Source of the DNA: Burkholderiales bacterium RIFCSPHIGHO2_12_FULL_63_20
Lineage (GTDB): Bacteria; Pseudomonadota; Gammaproteobacteria; Burkholderiales; Burkholderiaceae_C
NCBI GenBank assembly: GCA_001770775.1
Contig: MESA01000038.1
Coordinates: 135,953-199,952, forward strand
DNA: 64,000 nt
Reading direction: 5' to 3'
Below the pieces are notes generated by a model, which saw nothing but the letters and a program-made list of their open reading frames with translations, was not told where the DNA came from and did not search any database. How positions within the stretch are numbered: the stretch's first letter is position 1; every line of letters begins with the position of its first letter. The translations under genes were made by a program, and so were the position numbers. Positions 9,573-17,472 of this stretch are shown here, one piece after another.

Positions 9573-10910
9573 TCAAGCCTTGGCGGCTTTGGCCGCCTGC
9601 TCTGCGGCCTCGTGAGCTTGCAAGGCGACCAGGGCAGCCTCGACCACCTCGCAGCTGATGCCGTCAGCCAAGGTCACGGGGGCCTCGGCCAGCGGCGCGG
9701 CCCCTTCGGTCTTGAAGCGTTTGACCCAGCCCCCGGCCGCGCGGCCTTCGGCAAAGGCCTGGCTTTGCAGCAGCAGGTCGCCGTGCGCGGTGGTCAGCTT
9801 GAAATAGAACTGGCCATCGGCCTCGCGGTATTGTTTGAACACGGCCAGCTCGGCCTTGTGCGCGGTGTCCGTCTTGGCCTCCACGGCACCCGAGGCCACC
9901 ATGCGGCGCAGACCCACGGCATGGCGCAGCTCTTTGAGGAACGGCGTGGCACGGGCACGGGCCTTGTCGGCCCCAGCCGCCAACACAGCCTCGACCTGCT
10001 CAGGATGGGCCACCAGGTCGGCGTAGCGCTCACGCATCGGCCCCACATGGACTTCGATCAGCTCCACCAGACGCTGCTTGGCCTCGCCCCAGGCCAGGCC
10101 GGCACGCAGGTCGGCACGGAAGGCCTCGCGCTGGACGGCGTCGGCAAAGGCATCGAACAGGGTCACGAGGTGAGCGCCCTCAGGGTCCTTGGGCTCGCCC
10201 GGCAGCTTCGAGTCGGTGACGATGCGGGCCACCGCGTGTTGCAGCGCCTTGGGGCCGCCGTCGAACAAGGGCACGGTGTTGTCGTAGCTCTTGCTCATCT
10301 TGCGGCCGTCCAGCCCCGGCAGGGTGGCCACAGACTCTTCGATCTCGGCCTCGGGCAGCACGAACAGGTCCTTGCCACCACCGTAGAGGTGGTTGAAGCG
10401 CAGGGCCACGTCACGCGCCATCTCGATGTGCTGGATCTGGTCGCGGCCCACGGGCACGCGGTGGGCGTTGAACATCAGGATGTCGGCAGCCATCAGGATG
10501 GGATAGCAGTACAGACCCATGTTGATGTTGGCGTCCGGCTCCTCGTCCTTGGCCACATTGGCGTCCACCGAGGCCTTGTAGGCGTGGGCGCGGTTCATCT
10601 GGCCCTTGGCGGTGACGCAGGTCAGCAGCCAGTTCAGCTCGGTGATCTCGGGGATGTCGCTCTGGGCGTAAAAGGTCACGCGCTCGGTGTCCAGGCCGGC
10701 GGCCAGCCAGGTGGCGGCAATTTCAAGGCGCGAGCGGGCGATGCGGGCCGGGTCGTCGCACTTGATGAGGGCGTGGTAGTCGGCCAGGAAGAAGAAGCTC
10801 TCGACCCCCGGCTCACGGCTGGCGGCAATGGCCGGGCGGATGGCGCCGACGTAGTTGCCCAGGTGAGGGGTACCCGTGGTGGTGATGCCGGTGAGAACGC
10901 GTTGGGTCAT
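9573..10910 (-). CDS. trpS: tryptophanyl-tRNA synthetase with C-terminal extension
   Basis: A class I synthetase that charges tRNA-Trp. The HIGH-type motif is TTTGTPHLGNYVGAI at the extreme N terminus, which supports starting at MTQRVLTGI (10910) rather than at the ORF-track start 11 codons upstream. The KMSKS motif is intact (GRKMSKSYDN). The protein is ~445 residues against ~335 for most bacterial TrpRS. The extra ~90 C-terminal residues contain YREADGQFYFKLTTAHGDLLLQSQAFA, which resembles the small DUF1508/YegP fold, followed by an Ala-rich tail. It is followed by the DUF3717/DUF1289 gene and is divergent from purN. Confidence 0.95.
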   Translation of the reverse strand: MTQRVLTGITTTGTPHLGNYVGAIRPAIAASREPGVESFFFLADYHALIKCDDPARIARSRLEIAATWLAAGLDTERVTFYAQSDIPEITELNWLLTCVTAKGQMNRAHAYKASVDANVAKDEEPDANINMGLYCYPILMAADILMFNAHRVPVGRDQIQHIEMARDVALRFNHLYGGGKDLFVLPEAEIEESVATLPGLDGRKMSKSYDNTVPLFDGGPKALQHAVARIVTDSKLPGEPKDPEGAHLVTLFDAFADAVQREAFRADLRAGLAWGEAKQRLVELIEVHVGPMRERYADLVAHPEQVEAVLAAGADKARARATPFLKELRHAVGLRRMVASGAVEAKTDTAHKAELAVFKQYREADGQFYFKLTTAHGDLLLQSQAFAEGRAAGGWVKRFKTEGAAPLAEAPVTLADGISCEVVEAALVALQAHEAAEQAAKAAKA

Positions 10911-10961
10911 GAGAGCGCAGACGAAGGACAGGACAAGAGGCAAATTGTAGGGTGCCCCCGC

Positions 10962-10967
10962 TACACT
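10962..10967 (+). promoter_or_regulatory. predicted -10 box of purN
   Basis: TACACT ends 9 nt before the purN ATG, putting the expected transcription start about 3 nt upstream of the start codon. The -35 region is unconvincing. Confidence 0.35.
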
Positions 10968-10976
10968 CTAGGCCGC

Positions 10977-11609
10977 ATGAAAAACATCGTCATCCTGATC
11001 TCCGGCCGCGGCTCCAACATGGAAGCCATCGTCAACGCCTGTCAGCGCGAGGGCTGGCCCGCCCGCATCGCGGCGGTGATCAGCAACAAGGCTTCGGCCA
11101 GCGGCCTGCAGTTTGCCGCCAGCCAGAGCATCGCCACCGCCGTGGTCGACCACAAGGCCTTTGACAGCCGCGAGGCGTTCGACGCCGAACTGGCGCGCGT
11201 GATCGACGGCTACCAGCCCGATGTGGTGGTGCTGGCCGGCTTCATGCGCATCCTGACAGAAGGCTTTGTGCGCCATTTTGAGGGCCGCCTGCTCAACATC
11301 CACCCCTCTTTGCTGCCCGCCTTCCCGGGCCTGCACACGCACCAGCGCGCCATCGAGGCGGGTTGCAAGCTGGCGGGCGCCACCGTGCACTTCGTGACGC
11401 CCGAGCTGGACCATGGGCCCATCGTGCTGCAAGCGGCTGTGCCCGTGCTGGCCGAAGACACGGAAGACAGCCTCTCCAATCGGGTGCTGACTCACGAGCA
11501 TGCGATCTACCCGCAGGCTGTGCGCTGGGTGGTGGAAGACCAGTTGAGCGTGACCCAGGGCATCGTCACGCACAAGCAGGGCGCCAGCCAGGTGCGCTGG
11601 GGCGGCTGA
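10977..11609 (+). CDS. purN: phosphoribosylglycinamide formyltransferase
   Basis: A 210-residue cytoplasmic enzyme of purine synthesis that transfers the formyl group of 10-formyl-THF to GAR. The N-terminal ILISGRGSNMEAIV loop binds the phosphate, and the catalytic core is present: NIHPSLLPAFPGLHTHQRAIEAG (Asn/His), TVHFVTPELDHGPIVLQ (Asp). The ORF track extends the frame far upstream (from 9492) as an antisense shadow of trpS; the family N terminus fixes the start at ATG 10977. The upstream region has a -10 box very near the ATG and only a short AGG as Shine-Dalgarno. Confidence 0.96.
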   Translation: MKNIVILISGRGSNMEAIVNACQREGWPARIAAVISNKASASGLQFAASQSIATAVVDHKAFDSREAFDAELARVIDGYQPDVVVLAGFMRILTEGFVRHFEGRLLNIHPSLLPAFPGLHTHQRAIEAGCKLAGATVHFVTPELDHGPIVLQAAVPVLAEDTEDSLSNRVLTHEHAIYPQAVRWVVEDQLSVTQGIVTHKQGASQVRWGG

Positions 11610-11653
11610 GTTCCGTGACGGCTGGGGCGCCCAGCGCCGCATCCTCCGAGGCC

Positions 11654-12280
11654 ATGTATCCGCTGCCGACCCTGTTCTCGTACCGCCGTTGCCCCTATGC
11701 CATCCGGGCGCGCCTGGCGCTGTGGCAAGCGGGTGTGACGGTCCAACTGCACGAGGTGTCGCTGCGTGACAAGCCAGCCGAGTTGCTGCGCCTGTCGCCC
11801 AAGGGCACCGTGCCCGTCCTGCAACTGCCGGACGGCACCGTGCTGGAGCAAAGCCTGGACATCATGCAGTGGGCCCTGGCGCAGCATGACCCCGACGGCT
11901 GGTTGCAGGTGGCCCCGATGGACGAGATGCTGGCCTTGATCGCGCGCAACGATGGCCCCTTCAAGCACCTGCTCGACCGCTACAAGTACCCCGAACGGCA
12001 CCCGGAGCGCTCAGCTGCCGAATGGCGAGACGAAGCAGTGCGCATTCACCTCGCCGATCTCGACACCCGCCTGCAGGCCCACCCCTGCCTGTTCGGTGCG
12101 CACTGGTCGCTGGCGGACATGGCCCTCTTGCCTTTTGTGCGGCAGTTCGCCCAGGTCGACCGCGTCTGGTTCGATGCCACACCGGCCTTGCCGGCCCTGC
12201 GCGCCTGGTTGCAACGTGGTCTGGACCTGCCCCTGTTTGCCGCCGTGATGGCCAAACCAAACCGCCCCGCCGCGATCTGA
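11654..12280 (+). CDS. glutathione S-transferase family protein
   Basis: A 208-residue GST. The N-terminal thioredoxin fold begins LFSYRRCPYAIRARLAL, with CPYA in the position of the catalytic Cys/Ser, and has the cis-Pro/Ser GSH-binding segment SPKGTVPVLQLPDGTVLEQSLDI. The C-terminal helical domain contains HWSLADMALLPFVRQF. The Cys-type motif suggests an Omega/Beta-like class with thiol-transfer chemistry; the substrate is unknown. ATG 11654 fits the family N terminus; an in-frame GTG at 11615 is possible. It lies 44 nt after purN and 7 nt before the LRR-kinase gene, so co-transcription is likely. Confidence 0.9.
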   Translation: MYPLPTLFSYRRCPYAIRARLALWQAGVTVQLHEVSLRDKPAELLRLSPKGTVPVLQLPDGTVLEQSLDIMQWALAQHDPDGWLQVAPMDEMLALIARNDGPFKHLLDRYKYPERHPERSAAEWRDEAVRIHLADLDTRLQAHPCLFGAHWSLADMALLPFVRQFAQVDRVWFDATPALPALRAWLQRGLDLPLFAAVMAKPNRPAAI

Positions 12281-12287
12281 TCACCCC

Positions 12288-13619
12288 ATGGACACCCTGA
12301 ACCGCCTGCGCACTGGCCAACTGGCCGGCACCACCCGCCTGGACCTGGCCTGTGGCTTGAGTGAACTGCCCGAAGAGGTGTTTGCGCTGGCTGACACGCT
12401 GGAGGTGCTCAACCTCAGCAGCAACCGCCTGCACGACCTGCCGGACCTGAGCCGCCTGCACCGCCTGCGGGTGCTTTTTTGCTCGGACAACGCATTCACC
12501 CATGTGCCTGAGCACCTGGGGGCCCACCCCAGTTTGCGCATGGTGGGCTTCAAGTCCAATCGCATCCGCCATGTGCCCGCCTCGGCCTTGTCACCCCATT
12601 TGCGCTGGCTGATCCTCACGGCCAACGAGATCGAGACCCTGCCCGACACCCTCGGTCAGTGCACCGGCCTGGAGAAAGTGGCGCTGGCCGGCAACCGCCT
12701 GCGCGCCCTGCCCGAGAGCATGGCCGCTTGCCAGCAACTGGGTCTGCTGCGGATCTCGGCCAATGCCTTGACCGCCCTGCCCGACTGGCTGCTGACGCTG
12801 CCCCGGCTCGCGTGGCTGGCCTATGGCGGCAACCCGCTCGAAGCGACGCCCGCCTTCGCGTCCCAATCGTGGCCCGCCATCCCTTGGTCGGCGTTGACGT
12901 TGGGGACGCTGCTGGGCGAAGGCGCCTCCGGCCACATCCATGCGGCGGGCTGGCTGCGCGATGGGACCGCATCGACCGAGCCCGTGGCCGTGAAACTCTT
13001 CAAAGGCGCCCTCACCAGCGATGGCCTGCCCGACCAGGAGATGCAAGCCTGCCTGGCCGCCGGCGCGCACCCGCATCTGATCCCGGTGCATGGCGTGCTG
13101 CAAGGGCATCCGGACGGTCGACAAGGATTGGTGATGCCCCAGCTGGATGCGCAATGGCGCGTGCTGGCCGGACCGCCCAGCCTGGCCAGTTGCACCCGCG
13201 ATGTGTATGCCCCTGATGCCCGCTGGTCGATGGACACGGCCTGGCAACTGGCCCAGGGCGTCGCATCGGCCACCGCGCATCTGCACGCACGCGGCATCCT
13301 GCATGGCGATCTGTATGCCCACAACATCCTGTGGCGCGGCGCCGGTCAGGCCGTGCTGGGTGACTTCGGCGCGGCGTCTGTCTTGCCCTCCGCAACCTCG
13401 GAGATCCCGCAATCCCTGGCTTTGCAGCGCATGGACACGCTCGCGTTCGGGCACCTGCTCGAAGAGCTGCTGCAACGCGTCGACGCAGCCGACCGGCCCG
13501 ATCCACGCTTCGCCACGCTGACGCAGTGGCACACCCGCTGTGTCGATCCGGACCCGCAGGCCCGTCCGCTGATGCGCGAGTTGGCTCAGGCCACCGTCAA
13601 GCCAGCCGGGTCCACATAA
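12288..13619 (+). CDS. leucine-rich-repeat / protein kinase fusion
   Basis: A 443-residue protein with two parts. Residues ~15-190 hold about seven short leucine-rich repeats (LEVLNLSSNRLHDLPD, LRWLILTANEIETLPDTL, LEKVALAGNRLRALPES). Residues ~200-435 form a eukaryotic-type kinase-like domain: Gly-rich loop LGEGASGHIH, ATP-binding Lys in VAVKLFKG (~231), catalytic loop HGDLYAHNIL (~338, HRD replaced by HGD, and no Lys two residues after the Asp), and metal-binding DFGAAS (~358). There is no clear APE motif. No signal peptide or membrane segment, so it is cytoplasmic. The catalytic Asp, Asn and Lys are present, so it may be active; phosphotransfer to protein or small molecule is open. Its 3' end overlaps gshA tail-to-tail by 34 nt. 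Confidence 0.9.
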   Translation: MDTLNRLRTGQLAGTTRLDLACGLSELPEEVFALADTLEVLNLSSNRLHDLPDLSRLHRLRVLFCSDNAFTHVPEHLGAHPSLRMVGFKSNRIRHVPASALSPHLRWLILTANEIETLPDTLGQCTGLEKVALAGNRLRALPESMAACQQLGLLRISANALTALPDWLLTLPRLAWLAYGGNPLEATPAFASQSWPAIPWSALTLGTLLGEGASGHIHAAGWLRDGTASTEPVAVKLFKGALTSDGLPDQEMQACLAAGAHPHLIPVHGVLQGHPDGRQGLVMPQLDAQWRVLAGPPSLASCTRDVYAPDARWSMDTAWQLAQGVASATAHLHARGILHGDLYAHNILWRGAGQAVLGDFGAASVLPSATSEIPQSLALQRMDTLAFGHLLEELLQRVDAADRPDPRFATLTQWHTRCVDPDPQARPLMRELAQATVKPAGST

Positions 13620-15103
13620 CCCTGGCGGAAGGCTTCAAAGTCCAGGGTGTCGGCCGCCTCGATCTGCGCCTGATCGGCCAGCGAGGCTTGCGCTTGCGCG
13701 CGCCATCCCGCCTGCTCCGCGTCGGACAAGGGCTGCGCCAACAAGGTCTGCTTGACCTCTTGCGAACAGGCCAGACCGAAGGCGTCAAACCGCCCTGCGT
13801 GCTGCGCCCGGATGGCGTCGAGCACCCGTGCCGACGGCAGCTGCTCGGGCGTCAGGAAATCGCGGCGGGCCTGCGCCCAGGCACGCTGGTAGGCATCGCC
13901 CCCATGCGCCTGGTCCAGCGCTTCGGCCACGGCCACGCCCTCGTCCAGCAGTGCCAAGCCCCAGTCCTGCAAACTCACGGGGGTCCCGTCGCGCATCAGC
14001 ATCAAGCCCGGCTCACGTCCTCGTGAAGCCGCCAGCAGGTGGTTGGCCTGCAGGGTGCGCACCTCTTGCGGGCTGTCGGGCGGGCTGTCCGACAACAGCG
14101 CGTGCAGCAGGAACACGTCCAGCACACGCGCGGTGTGCGGGTCGATGCCCACGTCCAGGAAGGGATTGAGGTCCATGCACCGCACCTCCACGTACTCCAC
14201 GCCGCGCTCGCGCAGGGCATGCAGGGGGCGCTCGCCCGAGCGGATCACCCGCTTGGGCCGGATCGTGCTGTAGAACTCGTTCTCGATCTGCAGCAGGCTG
14301 GTCGCCAGCTGGCGGTAGCCGCCCTGCGCATCGCGGATGCCGATGGCCTCGTACGGCGGATACGGCACCGTCAGCGCTTCGTGCAGCGAGTTGGCATAGC
14401 CTTCCAGGTCGTTGTAGCTCACGCACAGGGCTGACTGCGCATCGCTCTGGTAACCCAGACGCCCCATGCGCAGCGAGGTGGCGTAAGGCAGGTAGAGCGT
14501 GCCGTCGCTCAAGGTGTCGAGCCCGTGGGGCTGCCCGGCCGCAAAGGCCGAGGTCACCGCAGGCGAGGCGCCAAACAGGCACAGCAGCAAGAAAGAGTGC
14601 CGACGGAAGTTGCGGATCAGCGCAAAGTAATCGGCGCTGTCGGTGCCCGGGAACGACCAGTTGTAGTGGATGCCGGAAATCGTCTGCATCCGCGAGCCGT
14701 AGCGGTGCGACAGCCCCAGGCGGTACACCCGCTTGGCCTGACCGACGTTCGAGCTGCCGTAGTAGCCGATCGGGATCTCCGCATCAGGGGGCAGTTGGCC
14801 GGGCATGCTTGCCGCCCACATGCACTCGTCGTCCAGCGACTGCAGCACCACGCGGTGAACGGCCGTGAGCTCGCTCAGGCAATCTTCGACCCGATCGTGC
14901 ACGCCCGTCACCAGCTCCAGCTGCGATTCGCTGAAATCGGTGGTGATGTGCGGATGGGTGAGGGCCGAGCCCAGCGCCACAGGGTGCGGCGTGCGCGCCA
15001 AAGTACCGTCCGGCGCGACGCGCAGGCCTTCCTTCTCGATGCCGCGCTTCATGCCACGCAGGCGTGCGACATCCAGGGTGCGCAAGCGTTGATGCAGGGT
15101 CAT
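13586..15103 (-). CDS. gshA: glutamate-cysteine ligase
   Basis: About 505 residues; the first step of glutathione synthesis (ATP-dependent joining of Glu and Cys). The gamma-proteobacterial GshA type is shown by RGIEKEGLRV, TDFSESQLELVTGVH, YYGSSNVGQAKRVYRLGLSHRYGSRMQTISGIHYN and VEYVEVRCMDLNPFLDVGI. ATG 15103 fits family starts. However, the strong Shine-Dalgarno (GAGAGGAGAGGA) is better spaced for an in-frame TTG three codons earlier (15112), so either start may be used. The neighbouring GST uses glutathione, but the genes are not in one operon. Confidence 0.95.
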   Translation of the reverse strand: MTLHQRLRTLDVARLRGMKRGIEKEGLRVAPDGTLARTPHPVALGSALTHPHITTDFSESQLELVTGVHDRVEDCLSELTAVHRVVLQSLDDECMWAASMPGQLPPDAEIPIGYYGSSNVGQAKRVYRLGLSHRYGSRMQTISGIHYNWSFPGTDSADYFALIRNFRRHSFLLLCLFGASPAVTSAFAAGQPHGLDTLSDGTLYLPYATSLRMGRLGYQSDAQSALCVSYNDLEGYANSLHEALTVPYPPYEAIGIRDAQGGYRQLATSLLQIENEFYSTIRPKRVIRSGERPLHALRERGVEYVEVRCMDLNPFLDVGIDPHTARVLDVFLLHALLSDSPPDSPQEVRTLQANHLLAASRGREPGLMLMRDGTPVSLQDWGLALLDEGVAVAEALDQAHGGDAYQRAWAQARRDFLTPEQLPSARVLDAIRAQHAGRFDAFGLACSQEVKQTLLAQPLSDAEQAGWRAQAQASLADQAQIEAADTLDFEAFRQGYVDPAGLTVA

Positions 15104-15159
15104 ACCGGGCAAAATCCTCTCCTCTCGACACAGGTGAGCGCCCGACAAGGTGCTGCACG

Positions 15160-15176
15160 GGCGCCGATTGTGCGCC
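15160..15176. other. small inverted repeat in the gshA leader
   Basis: GGCGC-N7-GCGCC in the 175-bp interval upstream of gshA. No convincing promoter or known operator was found in this interval; a loose TTGGACCTGCATCAA match to an FNR box was rejected. Confidence 0.25.
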
Positions 15177-15278
15177 AAGCCGCCGACACGTGCATGACAG
15201 CCCCGAATGACCTTTTTGGACCTGCATCAAAGACGGTGCAGGGCGCTCATGATTGTTGTGCCGAACCCGCCATCGCCC

Positions 15279-16319
15279 TCACCAGCGCGACCGGTGGTCT
15301 TCCGTCACCCCCAGCAGGCCCTCGACCGGGATGGCCGGCTTACTGGGCGAGGCCCGCACCCAACCGTGGAAGGTGCCCACCGGCTGGATGTAATCGCTGG
15401 CAGCGATCCAGACATCGCGCCGCGCCTGACGCGCGCCCTCGGGCCGGAAGCGCAGGTCCAGCATGCCATCGTCGGTGTGGATGTGCCAGGGCGCCAACGG
15501 CCGGGCCGGGTCGAACACAAACGTGGCCGCGCCCAAGGGCAGCAAGGCCCCATCCAGCCACAGCACGTTCTCCTGGTTGCCAAAGTAGCCTTGCTGCAGA
15601 TTGAATCCCAGGCGCCCGTCATGCGCAGACGCCCAGCGCCACGCAGTCTCTCGCGCCAGCAGCCCATTCGAGCTGTCGAGGCTGCCGGTGGCCCCTTGCA
15701 GCACATGGCGCTGCCCGTGCAGCTCGAACCAGCCGGTGGCCGGCAGACCCGGCGATTTCTGCGTGGCATGCCCCAGACCGCCCTGCACCGGCCCCACCGC
15801 CAGCAGAAACGGCGGGGCGTGGCTCAGGTCCAGCTCCACCTGCAGACGCAGCCCCCCTGCCACCACACGAACGGCCAGTGCGTCCGACGCCACCTCTGGC
15901 GCCACCGGGCGGATGCACAGCTCGGCGCCGAGGCCTCGAAACCGCGCCTCCCCGCCTTGCACGGGCTGATCGCGCACCCAGCCTGACAGCCCGGGCAAAC
16001 CGTCTTGCGACCAGTCCAGCATCACCTGCCGGCGCTGGCGGTCAAACACATAGACAAAGGCCGACATGGCCCAGCCCAGGTCCACGATGGCCAGCCCGAT
16101 GAACCAGTGCTCGGCGGCCAGGCCCACGTACTGCCAGCGCTTGTGGTGACATCGACGCCACAAGGCAGAGCGCTGTTGCGCGGCACGCAGCCCCGACCAG
16201 TCGATGCGCGCGATCCGCCCGGCATAGCGTCCGGTGTCCAACTCGCCGTCGTTCACCACCGACGGCGGCGGAAGTGGCAGGCATGGCTCACAGGCATCCA
16301 GGTTCGTCATCGGGTTCAT
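15279..16319 (-). CDS. DUF2804 family protein
   Basis: A 346-residue protein of the DUF2804 family. Recognisable segments are NDGELDTGRYAGRIARIDW, KRWQYVGLAAEHWFIGLAIVDLGWAMSAFVYVFDR and GYFGNQENVLWLDG. Function is not established; the fold is predicted to be beta-rich, and lipid-related roles have been suggested from genomic context. The start codon lies 3 nt after the AraC-family gene stop (TGA AAG ATG), so the two are clearly one transcription unit and the regulator probably belongs to the same function. No signal peptide. Confidence 0.85.
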   Translation of the reverse strand: MNPMTNLDACEPCLPLPPPSVVNDGELDTGRYAGRIARIDWSGLRAAQQRSALWRRCHHKRWQYVGLAAEHWFIGLAIVDLGWAMSAFVYVFDRQRRQVMLDWSQDGLPGLSGWVRDQPVQGGEARFRGLGAELCIRPVAPEVASDALAVRVVAGGLRLQVELDLSHAPPFLLAVGPVQGGLGHATQKSPGLPATGWFELHGQRHVLQGATGSLDSSNGLLARETAWRWASAHDGRLGFNLQQGYFGNQENVLWLDGALLPLGAATFVFDPARPLAPWHIHTDDGMLDLRFRPEGARQARRDVWIAASDYIQPVGTFHGWVRASPSKPAIPVEGLLGVTEDHRSRW

Positions 16320-16322
16320 CTT

Positions 16323-17318
16323 TCAAGCCGCACCCATCAACCACTGCCGACGCCACAGCGCCGGGGTGACCCCGGTCCAGCCGCGAAACGCCCGCGTGAA
16401 GGCACTTTGTTCAGAGTAGCCCAGTAGCAGGGCGATCTCGGCCACGTCCAACCGAGCGTTTTTGAGATGGCCCTCAGCCAGGTGGCGACGCGTGTCGTCC
16501 AGCAGTTGCTGAAACGAGGTGCCCTGCTCGGCCAGACGGCGCTGCAGGCTGCGCACACTGGTGTGATGCGCCTCGGCCAAGGCTGCCAGACCGGTACGCC
16601 CCTCACGGATCAAAGGGACCAGGGTGCGACGCCAGGCATCCACCACCGCCGGCACCCGCGACACCTCGGCCAGCACCGCCTCGGCCTGCTGGTCCAGCAG
16701 CGCCAGCAGGGCCGGGTCCGATTTGCGCAGCGGCAGATTCAGCACCTCGGCGCTGAACACCAGGCGGGTGCTTTCGACCTCAAACCGCACCTCGCCCCCG
16801 AAGTAGTCGGCATACGGCTGGACCACCGCGGGGGGTGGGTTCACGAAACACACCTCGCGCACCGGCCAGTATCGCCCGGTCATGTCGCGGGCCAGTTGCA
16901 CCAGGGAGGCGATCGCGGTCTCGTCCACCAGCGCCCCCGGCCGTCCACGCGCCACGCCCCACTCCACCGTCACCCCTTGCGGCCCCAGTTGCACCTGGGC
17001 TGGGTTGGCGTCGTACACCGAGGCGTGAAAGCGCTCCAGCCGCTGCAGGGCCTCGCCCAGCGTCGCGCAGGCCAGCGCCGCATGGCCCACCACCCCGAAA
17101 TGCCGAGGCCCGATGCCTTCGGCAATGCGCAACCCCAGGCCGGGCCGCTGCTCCAGCGCATCCACACGGGCCAGCCAGCGCTGCCAGGTCGCCATGGGCA
17201 CAAAGTGGGCCTCGGGCTCCGGCGCCTCGCCCAGCACCCGCAGCGGGTCCAGCCCCTGGCGCACCAGGTACTCCTGCAAGAGCTGAACGTAAGACGAGGC
17301 AACGCGGGTATCGACCAT
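16323..17318 (-). CDS. AraC-family transcriptional regulator (arabinose-binding-type N domain)
   Basis: A 331-residue regulator. The N-terminal ~200 residues match the AraC_arabinose_bd group (OruR/ArgR-like): ...GLRIAEGIGPRHFGVVGHAALACATLGEALQRLERFH and FGGEVRFEVESTRLVFSAEVLNLPL. The C-terminal ~90 residues carry two helix-turn-helix motifs (TSVRSLQRRLAEQGTSFQQLLDDTRRHLAEGHLKNARLDVAEIALLLGYSEQSAFTRAFRGWTGVTPA). It precedes the DUF2804 gene in an operon and is divergent from the fatty acid hydroxylase gene over a 154-bp interval, so it may control both lipid-type genes. The ligand is unknown. Confidence 0.92.
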   Translation of the reverse strand: MVDTRVASSYVQLLQEYLVRQGLDPLRVLGEAPEPEAHFVPMATWQRWLARVDALEQRPGLGLRIAEGIGPRHFGVVGHAALACATLGEALQRLERFHASVYDANPAQVQLGPQGVTVEWGVARGRPGALVDETAIASLVQLARDMTGRYWPVREVCFVNPPPAVVQPYADYFGGEVRFEVESTRLVFSAEVLNLPLRKSDPALLALLDQQAEAVLAEVSRVPAVVDAWRRTLVPLIREGRTGLAALAEAHHTSVRSLQRRLAEQGTSFQQLLDDTRRHLAEGHLKNARLDVAEIALLLGYSEQSAFTRAFRGWTGVTPALWRRQWLMGAA

Positions 17319-17472
17319 GTGGCTTTCACAAATCCTGAGCGCATCATGCCGACCTCTGCGTCAGACCACCATCGGGACGAGCCTCATGGCGCAGGCCCCA
17401 CATTGGCGTGATCGGTCAAGAAAGGCGCGCCGTGACGCGGCAAGCTGAACGCCAGTTTGCTGACTCACCACC

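Noticed and set aside
9492-10976. Upstream extension of the purN frame in the ORF track
   Set aside because: Runs antisense through trpS. purN begins at MKNIVILISGRGSN.
15215-15229. TTGGACCTGCATCAA as an FNR/ANR box upstream of gshA
   Set aside because: The half-sites and spacing do not match TTGAT-N4-ATCAA.
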